From the NCBI RefSeq assembly GCF_000090795.2, contig NW_003546268.1, positions 31,344 to 55,873 on the forward strand: a stretch of DNA of 24,530 nt. Direction: 5' to 3'. The translations under genes and the position numbers were made by a program. This document shows, piece after piece, positions 1 through 8,616 of the stretch. The notes below the pieces were generated by a model. It searched no databases, was not told where the DNA came from, and saw only the letters and a program-made list of their open reading frames with translations. Within the stretch, counting starts at the first letter, position 1. Each line of letters starts with the position of its first letter. This stretch comes from Amphimedon queenslandica. Taxonomy: Eukaryota > Porifera > Demospongiae > Haplosclerida > Niphatidae.

Positions 1-2212
1 CTTCTCTTTTTATCACACCCTCATTATGGAGCATCCTGGCAACACTAACAGGATTACAAAGAGCCTCAGAAAGGTGACGATAGTGATAAATGAAAATTAA
101 CATGGATAAAAAATTAGGTTCTGTTAAAAGAAAAAACACATTCAACTGTAACGATCTGGTGCTAACTCACTTTTTTCAGCTAATTTTTCAGCTACAGCTA
201 TCTCATTCATAGATTCCAGAGCATAAGAAAGAGATTCCAAAGTAGCTCCTCCATTTACATCAACCTCATCAACTACATTATGATCTTTAATAATCTGAGG
301 AACGAAACCCACTTCAGGAGTAGGAAAATATTTATCTAAACAGATAATAATAAGGATACACTGATTAGTATTGGTTTATACTACATTCATAGACTTGCGT
401 TTCCCACCACACACACGACCTCATACTTAAAGATATTTATTGACAAAACACATAACTTATATAATAATAGCATAGATATTGCAATGTGGGGAGGATTAGA
501 AACTATATCACGTGTGCCACTTTTCACAGCTCAATCAGTGTTTGCCAGGAACATATGGCACCCTGTACAACTCTCGTTTTTGTGGGACTGTAACTCTTCA
601 TCCAAGGATACCAGACTCTATACAAAGACTCATTTTGTTGCTCAAATATTGATCTTTAGGGTTAGTTATTTTATTTACTATTTTTGTGAATCTTTCGTGA
701 TGTTTTACTATCAATTGTAGTTGAAAAGCCCATAAAGATAGCTAGAAGGGGCTTGTCAACCACAAATGACAGTAGAAGATCACGAAAAATTCACAAAAAT
801 TAATAGTAAATAAAATACCTAAAATACCTAATACCTAACCCTAAAGATCAATCTTTGAGCAACAAAATGAGTCTTTGTACAGAGTCTGGTATACCTTGGA
901 GGAAGAGTTACAGTCCCACAAAAATGAGAGTTGTACAGGGCGCCATATGTTCCCGGCAAACAAGATCAAACTGGGAAAAGTGGCGCACGTGATCCAGTTT
1001 CCAATCCTCCCCTCATTGCAATATCTATGATAATAGTGAATAATGCTGGCCACCCACTTGTATCAGTGTAATGGAAACTATGAACAATGAATTAATTAAA
1101 GTTGCCTTACAACAAAATTTAATTTTAAAATATGCAGTGATTACATTATGATACTCACTAATATCATCCAGTATAGTTTGTCCTAGTGATACATTAGTAC
1201 TTATTGTACACAATACATTAGCAAATGTATATAAACTGTTGGGATCAGTTTGAACAGCTTCTTTGACACCAGTTAATAGAGCCTCACGTTGATTAGGAAT
1301 AGAGGGACTAGCTGACACCACTCTACTAACTGCTTCTTGTGTTAACATACGCTTATCATAAAGTAACCAAGCAATACCAACAGAATCACAAAGAGACTGA
1401 GACAGGACAGTATGACGATTATTAAAAATATTAATAAGAACTATGATAGAAAATACAATGATTATAGTTACATACAGTTATGGTTGACTCACTTAACTTC
1501 TCAGCTACAGCAGTTTCATTCATAGATCGTAGAGCATCTGACAGTGAGTCCAAGTTGGCTCCTCCTCTACTGTCAACATTATCAGCTCTACGGAGCCATT
1601 GGGAGAGGCACTCTGTCATACAACGAGATACATCATGAGGATGATTCTTTTCTATGATGTCGAGTGAACTCTTCCTTAGTCCTATTCTCAGTCCAAGATC
1701 ATACCAATTTGATTTTGGAAACCCACATCTGTTCAGTGAATCAAGAACATCAACAAGATCATCAATGCCTACAGAACAAAATCTTATGATCAAAAAATGC
1801 ACCGTGCATAAATCAGGAAATTTATGTAGCAGAAAATTGTGCTTCAAAACTTTTTGCAATAAGACTGTGCATACTTAATGCCTTTCTACACTATAAAAAA
1901 TACAGCACCGGTTTAAAACAGGTTTAGCGCATTCAATAGATAACCAATGGCAGCTGGATGAGAAATACAATAATACAAGATCCTGAAGATAGTGTGGATC
2001 ACTCGATGCGCATGGAGTTCCAAACCAGTTATAAAGGCCTTTAATTGTTAAAAATCGCACATATAAATGTGATGATGTAAAGATCTATATTATAATTAAT
2101 TTCTAATCCAGTAGAATTACATATATATATAAAGTCACAGTAAATTTCCAGATAGACAGTACTCACGGTAGACTCTATACTGATTACCTAAACAAGTTTG
2201 ACTAGTAGCCAT
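1..2212 (-). CDS. Death-domain / CARD-like protein, 3' end outside window
   Basis: This is a multi-exon gene that runs off the left edge. Proposed exons, 5' to 3': 2212-2167 (start ATG; encodes MATSQTCLGNQYRVY, ends in phase 1 before GTGAGT), 1768-1476, 1396-1159, 335-171, then 64-1 if used. Exon 2 encodes a complete death domain of about 90 residues (GIDDLVDVLDSL, NWYDLGLRIGLR, then a C-terminal ALRSMNETAVAEKL). Exon 3 encodes about 79 residues resembling the CARD/death-fold type (IAWLLYDKRMLTQ, then YTFANVLCT). Exon 335-171 repeats only the last part of a death domain (ALESMNEIAVAEKL). Positions 64-1 repeat the start of the CARD-like exon (ALCNPVSVARML). Such proteins usually act as cytosolic adaptors in innate immune or cell-death signalling; that role is inferred from the fold. 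An in-frame TTG at 2356 has no ATG upstream, so the ATG at 2212 was chosen. The death-domain call is firm; CARD-like is moderate and the exon linkage is tentative. Confidence 0.65.
471..1029. mobile_element. 559-bp fold-back element (MITE) with 7-bp target duplication
   Basis: Nearly the whole element is a palindrome. The left arm (471-731) matches the reverse complement of the right arm (748-1029), with only a 16-base loop (732-747). Ends are CATAGATATTGCAAT and ATTGCAATATCTATG. The flanking heptamer ATAATAG occurs directly outside each end (464-470 and 1030-1036) and cannot be extended, which marks an exact 7-bp target-site duplication. The arms differ by scattered substitutions and an extra ~16 bp (ggtattaggtattttag-type sequence) in the right arm. 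There is no transposase. It sits in an intron of the death-domain gene. The short open frames in each arm are mirror images of each other and are not genes. Confidence 0.85.
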
Positions 2213-2417
2213 AGCTACAAATTGATCCTGTCCTGAGGCCAGGACCTCACACTGAGCCTTTCTTTCTTTAGTTTCCTCTTCTTTGAACTTGTCCTTTACT
2301 GAGTTTTTGGTCGTGCCTCGGGTCTCTCCAGCTTGCAGACTTGCACTTGCATGCAAAGGTCGTGAAATAAAATTAGATTAGATTTAATTTATCCAATTCG
2401 TATTATTAGAATACAAA
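2213..2417. promoter_or_regulatory. Shared upstream region of death-fold gene and RAB3GAP1-like gene
   Basis: These 205 bp separate two start codons on opposite strands, so they must hold both 5' leaders and any core promoters. No convincing TATA box or known motif stands out. An open frame on the minus strand reaches 2380 but has no in-frame ATG above 2212. A bidirectional promoter is inferred from the spacing alone. Confidence 0.4.
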
Positions 2418-2670
2418 ATGTCTGATGAAACTGATGATGAACTCTTTGAGATAACAGATTTTACTAATGCCTCCCCGTGGGAAAGGTAAGTATCAGCTCC
2501 TTTATATAATTTATTAAACATTCTCTAGTTTTGTCTCCACCATTGAAGACATATTGCAACAGTGGGGCCTCACTGCATCCACTTATTCAGTAAGACATAG
2601 GCTGATCAATGATTTAAGCTTGTGAGTTTGCCTATTGATGAGCAACGAGTTGCGAAATGGTTAGTTCACT

Positions 2671-2712
2671 CATAGATATTAGAGACTACGTATACAGTCT
2701 CTAATATCTATG
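2671..2712. mobile_element. 42-bp palindromic mini-element with 7-bp target duplication
   Basis: The element begins CATAGATATTAGAGACT and ends with its exact reverse complement, leaving an 8-base centre (ACGTATAC). The heptamer GTTCACT lies directly outside each end (2664-2670 and 2713-2719) and cannot be extended. The first ten bases are identical to those of the 559-bp element at 471-1029, which also has a 7-bp duplication. The two are therefore probably products of the same transposition system. It lies in the second intron of the RAB3GAP1-like gene. Confidence 0.8.
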
Positions 2713-3456
2713 GTTCACTTAATGATTGTTATCTAATTATGTGCAGTGTTATAGGGGTACACACTTTTATGGAAGTTGGGGAACTACTTCTATCTTATCT
2801 ACAAATGATACTTCTAATAGCCATGGCTTTTACAGTTCTTATTATCATTATTATAATTATACAATTTTAGGCTATTTTGGTTTTTTTAAACATACTCTTT
2901 TACTCTGATAACAAAATGAATTTGATGAGTAGATGAAGAATGGAGAAAAACAAAACATTAATGTTAAAAACTGAGTTTTAGCTATAATTCCTTCTTTATA
3001 CTTGTAGTAGCCATGTTCTGAGGGTGTGTCCATCACGTGAAATTAACACGTGGGTGCATCCGGTCAAATGATCAAGCTGCACTAATTACATTCCATTGTG
3101 CCCAACAAAAGCTTCGAGTGTCTCCAGACCCTTCCTCTTCCAGCAAAGGGGCGGGGCCAGACTAAGTAAGACATTAACAGTCTCTCAGTCACTGTATCTC
3201 TTCTTAAAGGCAGATTCTGGTTATTGGCCACAGCATAGGAAGTCAGAGAAGCTCTCTTATGTTGGACATAATTTCAATGTTAGCCTCCACGTGTCTGGTG
3301 AGAAGAAACAACCGACAATCAGGTGATTGGTGGTGGTGGGTGTGGTTTATAATGGGTGTGGTTTTCTATAGATGAGGATTGGCCTGATGCTATGGTACAT
3401 ATGATGGATTCATCAAGTGATTTCCCTCCAAGAGCTCATCATCATATCTCTAGATG

Positions 3457-4031
3457 GTAATAATTATCGTATAGTCGTATACATGTACATGTATACTGGT
3501 ACTTGTAATTATTATTTCTAATAATTTCAGGATGGTGACATTTGATGTAAAACTCTTATATTATTTCTAATATTATTTTTGACTATGTACATTCACCATT
3601 AGTTGTACATGTCTATTTGTCTCCATTTACATATAAATTTAAGAAAAATTTGAGTTAATTCCAATTTTATTGGATTTTTATGAATTATTAACATTGCTAA
3701 AAAATTAGGTCAAAGACTCTGTACTATAATAGTATAGGGTTCTGGGCCAAATTTTGCCGAAAATGACTAGGAGAAAACTTTTCATTTTAATAATTTTTCT
3801 GATACATATTCATGTTCTTATGTTGTGTAGCAAGTTTGAGCTATTTTCGATCAAAATTGAATTTTTTATGAATTTTTAAAGCTGCTCCAAATGCCATGTA
3901 CCATATGTGTCAGCTCATGAAGCATACCATTTAGCTCACTTAGCATGCTTTGTGTGAAACCCTGGCCTATATTGTACAATTTTTGCATGTAGTTTTTAAT
4001 TATTATTTTCAGAAATACAATCAATCATTAG
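3457..4031 (+). repeat. Long intron holding a diverged dispersed-repeat copy
   Basis: This 575-bp intron of the RAB3GAP1-like gene is otherwise surrounded by much shorter ones. From about 3720 to 3965 it carries a copy, in reverse orientation, of an AT-rich repeat also seen at 13960-14180 and 22925-23310. The reverse complement of 3925-3963 reads close to 'gggtttcacacaaagcatgctaagtgagct', found again at 22931. The stretch gttgtgtagcaagtttgagct near 3820 resembles the satellite monomer of 10320-12670. No coding sequence is seen. Confidence 0.6.
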
Positions 4032-4761
4032 GTATGGTGTTGATCAGTTTATATTGATATCTCCTGATGAGAAGAGTCATGCAATATCAAGTGAAGCTCA
4101 GTCCAAACTATTACTCAGTTCAATATCTCTGGCTGTAGCTAACACTGGATGGTCTGTTATAATAATTAATCTTATAATTTTAATTTTAATTTCTCTCCAT
4201 TTTATCTCTTCTCTTCAATACTTGTCTCTTCTCTTCTCATTCTCTTGTCCTCTATTCCTTCCTTCAGTACATTGCCTATATTCATTCAGATACAGAAGAA
4301 TTGGCGTCACATGTTTAGCGGACAGTGTGAGGGGTGTGGTCTCCGTACGTGTTTTGAAATGATACATTTGAGACATATTCCACCTCACTTTAGTCACCTC
4401 TCAGGACTACTGAACTTATTCCAATCAAAACTGGTACATTTCTATCTCCCTTCTATTAACTATTATTTGTAATTTACAATGAATATGTACAATATGTAAT
4501 GGTTTTATGAATAGAATGGTGTGAATGTTAATCCTCCTGATATTAATATTGTTGCTAGACTAACATAAGACACTGGAATGTGGAGGATTGGCCAGTGAAT
4601 CCACTCTGTTAGTACCTTATTCATTATAATCATTAATTAATTTTATTATTAATTCCAGCATCTGGTGATGGCAGTGATTCTTTCCTTATTCTGCCAGTGC
4701 AGGAGCAAGTTCTGATCCTATACAGTAAATATTAATAATTGATATCCTTCTCCATATCTCT

Positions 4762-4790
4762 CCCTCCCTCTCTCTCTCTCTCTCTCTCTC
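4762..4790. repeat. (TC)n microsatellite
   Basis: An uninterrupted CT/TC run forms most of the pyrimidine tract in front of the acceptor at 4794 of the RAB3GAP1-like gene. It may serve as an unusually long polypyrimidine tract. Confidence 0.85.
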
Positions 4791-5348
4791 CAAGGGAGAT
4801 TCATCTTTGTGCTGTTTGGCCTCTACTAACTGAATTAACAGTCACTGACAATGAAACTAATTCGTAAGTTGATGTGTAGTGTTGTTTACTTAATGCAATG
4901 CTGTTATTTTATATTAAAGAGGATTTGATCCATTCAGTGCACCTAAATGGAGCATCAGGACACAGTTACTTGATAATCCAGGATTATTACTGAGTAAGGA
5001 TTGACATACTGATTTTAATTATGATAAAAATGTCATTTAGATGAGAGGTTGTGCTTATTTTAAAGAATTGCTACAGATCTGATACATTCACTAACTTATT
5101 AGGCAACAAATTACTTCAAGAAGACATATACAATCCTGGTAGGTATAGACACATACTAGATCACTCCCAATATCATGTTGTTGTATAAAGCTGTAGGTAG
5201 CAGTGATTTCTCTCATGCTCTTACTAAACTGACTAGTCCGAGTAGTCTGAGTACACTCTCCTCTGTTAGGTACTCAACTAGTAAGAAGTTAGAGTTTGGA
5301 TCTGAATTTGAGCCAATTACTGGTTCAGAAAGAGATGAAATACTTGAG

Positions 5349-6493
5349 GTTTGGAGTTATAGTTTATTCCTCTCTTAGTTTTTGTCTCCTTCCTTCTGTT
5401 CTTTCTCTTTTTAGTGACTGTGTGTTTCCTGAAAGAAGTTGCTTGAGGGAAGTGGTATTCCAGGAATGCAGGCTATGTTCACTTAATTCTTGAGGAACAA
5501 AATATTGAATAGTTTCTGAAAGGAATGTTCTAGTACATTTACAAGTGTTGAATCTTTGCTATAGTTTGTTTATTGATAGAAAGTTTGAAAATTTGAATAA
5601 ACTTGTATAAACTAAAGTGTAAATGTGTTATGCATAATGTACAGTGAATATAAATATGATAACTCTTTAGGTATAAATATGGATTTATTTACATTTTATT
5701 AAGGGAGGGAGAGCATTATGAGTACGAGTCTGACCATACAAGGTACATGTACAGAACATTGTGCTCAAGTTGTGTCTCAAGGAGAGTTTGAGGTAGAAGC
5801 ATGATAATGAAAGTATAATATTGTAAATCTAATAATTATTGAAGTTGTATTTCCAGATCTACTCGATGGATGGTTTTAGTAGTTTTTTATATGTGATAAT
5901 TTCTGTCCCTGCATGTCTGTCTATGCTTTAATCTTTTTTCCCATGTTTTTTGACAAATTTATTTGACTGGTAATTTTTAACTGTTGAGAATGTTGTAGTT
6001 TTTGCACTGGTTTTACTCATGGAAAATGCAGAATTGAAGCAGTTGATTCATTAATCTGTCAATGAAAAATCAGATGATTTCAGTGCTTTTTATAAAGGCA
6101 TACACTTACTTTTAAAAATGATGGGATCCCTGATACCAAGATAAATTTTAGAAAGCTGAATGTTAACATTTCCATCAAAAGTATTGCCTGCTAGATTTTG
6201 AGCTTGCTCAAATCTTAAGGGACAATTTGAATCATAAAGTCACAAAGGGATAGACAGGCCAAATTAGTTTTAAGGTTCTCTAATTTTTAGTGTTTTTAAT
6301 ACTTTTGATTGCTATACAATGCAACTAATTTTGTTCCTTAGTTTATGCCTAAATTAATTATTGGCAATTTAATTAAATTTAAATGCAATTGATGAGTGGC
6401 TATACTATAACAAATGCAAGAGTTTGATTAAATGAATTATAACTGAGTTCTTTTAAAAAGTGAGCTGGCCAAGTGAAATGAGTCCAAATTCAA
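5349..6493. other. Intergenic stretch, no gene recognised
   Basis: This 1.1-kb AT-rich stretch lies where the C-terminal half of RAB3GAP1 should be. I find no match to that half in any frame. An exon-like segment with plausible borders occurs at about 5702-5793 (acceptor attaag, donor gtagaa), but its translation is not recognised and it stands alone. Both flanking genes end here (convergent 3' ends). Confidence 0.5.
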
Positions 6494-7753
6494 TCACTTT
6501 GTTATGCCTGACGTTACATCCCTTCTGGTTGCATCATCATACTGAATAACAGAAATGGTAGGTGTATCTTTTACTGCAACAGAAGGAAACAGGTCATATA
6601 TGTTAGTGTTCTCATTAGGTATAGGTACAATGTTAAAACATTCAAAATAGCCTCTACTCTCCTGATCCAGTTGTTTGGCTGATTTCTTTCTTCTCTTACC
6701 ACTAGTAGCAATTGATTTTCTCTTTGCTTTGAAACTCCCTTTAAGAATATGTGTTTTAGCTCTTGAGTTTATAGTCCAGTAAACATTCTTTCCTCCTTTG
6801 TCTCGTGGTCTCATAAAGCAATCACTGCTGTACAGACAGTTCCTGATTGAGTTCTTCCATGCTCTCTGTGATCTCTTATAGAAAGGAAAAGTAGATGCAA
6901 TGAATGAGTATATCTCATTGAGGGTGGCCTTTTTCTGAGGATAAGACATTATGGCGAGTCCAGCAAGTGCTGAAAAAGAATATGGTGGCTCTTTGTCTGA
7001 GAATGGTAGAGCTGGGTATGAGCCTGGAGGAGGAGGCAATGGAGGGAAATTGAACTGCTCAATGGCTGTAGCTGCTGGAGGGAGAGGTTGTCGGAGGGAT
7101 AATAAAGATGAAGGTTGAAGTAGTGGTTGTTGTCCAATTAATGCTGGAGATGTGCATAGTGATTGCTGTAAGTCACCAGTAGTATCGTACATATTCAGAA
7201 CATCACCATAATTTAGTATATCACTTGTACCCGGCTCTATCAACACAGTGGAAGCAGGAGGAAGACAAAAGGTGGGTGTTGCTGGATGAGAATGAATAGT
7301 AGACTGGTCTAAAGGTGGTACACTAGTGGTCCACCATCTCGGCCACATACAAGCAGACTGGAAAACCTTGTCAATCGGAGGAGCAGGGAGATTCAAGTGC
7401 GTAGAATAGTCTGTGTACATCATTGGTGGATTGAGTCTTGTAGGCGAATGAGGTGGAGGGAATGGGAAGAGTGGTGGGAGTGAGGGATAGAAGGGAGAAA
7501 AGCGTCTGGGCTGTGCTCTAGGATTAAATGCAGACTGAAGTGCTCTAAGTCTAAGAATGCCTGACACTAGCATATTATGAGCTGATGGATTAATATAATT
7601 AGGTCTGGTTGGTCTGTGCTGAGTGGAAGGTCCAGGTCTACCTGATACATGTGGTTGTATAATGATACCCTCAACAGGTCTTCTTGGATGATGCTGTATT
7701 TGTGCTGAAGCTCTACAAAATGGATACCTCCCTTCATTATGATGAAAGGCCAT
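6494..7753 (-). CDS. Forkhead (FOX) transcription factor, divergent
   Basis: This single coding exon of 419 aa encodes a nuclear DNA-binding regulator. Its forkhead domain lies at about residues 254-333. It opens EPPYSFSALAGLAIMSYPQK and continues with the helix-2 block LNEIYSFIASTFPFYK, the recognition-helix block WKNSIRNCLYSSDCF and the wing-end YWTINSRAK. A basic stretch follows (KAKRKS, GKRRKKSAK), a likely nuclear localisation signal. The N-terminal 250 residues are proline-rich and low complexity, as in activation regions. The frame remains open upstream to the acceptor at 7784 with only a TTG at 7774, so the first ATG (7753) was chosen. The recognition helix is odd: the usual N-S-I-R-H-N-L-S is N-S-I-R-N-C-L-Y here, so the DNA-contacting His is lost. 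I cannot place it in a FOX subfamily. Confidence 0.85.
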   Translation of the reverse strand: MAFHHNEGRYPFCRASAQIQHHPRRPVEGIIIQPHVSGRPGPSTQHRPTRPNYINPSAHNMLVSGILRLRALQSAFNPRAQPRRFSPFYPSLPPLFPFPPPHSPTRLNPPMMYTDYSTHLNLPAPPIDKVFQSACMWPRWWTTSVPPLDQSTIHSHPATPTFCLPPASTVLIEPGTSDILNYGDVLNMYDTTGDLQQSLCTSPALIGQQPLLQPSSLLSLRQPLPPAATAIEQFNFPPLPPPPGSYPALPFSDKEPPYSFSALAGLAIMSYPQKKATLNEIYSFIASTFPFYKRSQRAWKNSIRNCLYSSDCFMRPRDKGGKNVYWTINSRAKTHILKGSFKAKRKSIATSGKRRKKSAKQLDQESRGYFECFNIVPIPNENTNIYDLFPSVAVKDTPTISVIQYDDATRRDVTSGITK

Positions 7754-7783
7754 GCTTGCAACATCAGACCCCAATGGAAATGA

Positions 7784-7835
7784 CTACATAAAATGTAATA
7801 AGATCTACATTGTCACTGATATTATGGAAAGTTAC
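7784..7835 (-). other. Probable 5' UTR intron of the forkhead gene
   Basis: On the minus strand a good donor (GAG|GTAACT at 7836/7835) and an acceptor (TATGTAG| ending at 7784) bound a 52-bp AT-rich intron. The sequence upstream of the donor is CT-rich and contains no ATG in the coding frame, so it is read as an untranslated first exon. This is inference from splice motifs. Confidence 0.5.
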
Positions 7836-7836
7836 C

Positions 7837-8616
7837 TCTAAGAGACTGAGCAGGCTGAGACTAATATTATAGAGAAATGGAGAAGAGCCTTCTGAGGAGA
7901 AACGAGAGGAGAAAGTCTTGAGGTTTAATCCTTTTCTATGAATAATAATTAGAAGTGCTGTTATTAATTATAATAATTTGTGCTGAGAGCAGAGGTAGAT
8001 AACCCAATTGCAAATCATTGAAAATGTTTGTTCTATATATTCATAGATTAGCAGGAAACTGGTCTTGCACTGTGAATCCTGGGGATTATGGAGGCTGGCT
8101 GCAGTCTAAAAAAACAAAATACCACACTCCACAGCAACCAATGGCAATGAATAAATTAGATAAACCAATGCTATGTGCATGTCCTAAACCTAGATCTATA
8201 TAACAATGCATTGCATTTCATGCTCTCTACTAGTGACAATCAAATGCTCAATATATTTATTAATGCCTTATAAATCACTGGTTACTGCAAATGCCAGTAA
8301 ATAATGTACAACAATATCTACTTGCCCACGCAAGCCCAACAAGGTATTAAGGCAAATCAAACTATAACCACAATACATAAACCAACTTCATGGCTTGTTC
8401 ATCTAGAGAATTAATTTACTGAATATTGCCACAGCAACTAATTACAGAGTTTTATGCATGTACTATTAAAAAATGAAGCCTATAATTGGGTATTAATGTA
8501 CAAGTCTAAACTGCAATGGGAAGTAATGTGACTAATGTCAATTAGTCTGCAGTGTAGGTGGAGTATTGTCTAACCACACTACCACAAAAGGTCCACAATA
8601 GCCATACAAATGATCC
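7837..8616. other. Divergent intergenic region, forkhead and channel-like gene
   Basis: This region separates the forkhead gene (minus) from the channel-like gene (plus) and should contain both promoters. I see no TATA box at a sensible distance, no repeats with clear ends and no RNA gene. A 61-codon open frame at 8018-8203 has no recognisable content. Just before the plus-strand start, an out-of-frame ATG at 8610 begins a nine-codon upstream frame that overlaps the main start. Confidence 0.45.

Larger units (their letters stand above)
2418..5348 (+). pseudogene. RAB3GAP1: RAB3GAP1-like gene, frame-shifted and 3'-truncated
   Basis: RAB3GAP1 is the catalytic subunit of the Rab3/Rab18 GAP complex, a cytosolic GTPase regulator. 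Exons: 2418-2485 (MSDETDDELFEITDFTNASPWE), 2529-2589, 3210-3297, 3372-3456, 4032-4151, 4268-4433, 4515-~4607, 4659-4724, 4795-4863, 4920-4993, 5103-5138, 5197-5348. Recognisable blocks include FEITDFT, DFPPRAH, LLLSSISLAVANTG, FEMIHLRHIP, SHLSGLLNLFQSK, DPIQEIHLCAVWPLLTE, APKWSIR and FSHALTKL. Two lesions break it. A TAA at 4566-4568 follows ARLT in the seventh exon, where one extra base would restore a TYRHWNVEDW-like continuation. Exon 4659-4724 has a one-base frame conflict near 4683. Homology stops near family residue 400 of about 980. The C-terminal catalytic half with the arginine finger is not seen before the next gene. Sequencing error could explain the frameshifts but not the missing half. 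Confidence 0.75.

Noticed and set aside
484-1053. Two similar open frames on opposite strands (shared NIW-PVQLSFLWDCNSSSK)
   Set aside because: They are mirror images created by the arms of the fold-back element, start in non-coding sequence and match nothing recognisable.
2135-2356. Longer N-terminus for the death-domain protein
   Set aside because: The frame is open upstream but contains no ATG before 2212 and meets a stop at 2380; a TTG start is unlikely in an animal.
5702-5793. Exon-like segment encoding YEYESDHTRYMYRTLCSSC in one frame
   Set aside because: Plausible borders but isolated, unrecognised and not alignable to the missing part of RAB3GAP1.
8018-8203. 61-codon open frame in the divergent intergenic region
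   Set aside because: No domain, no splice partners and ordinary AT-rich composition.
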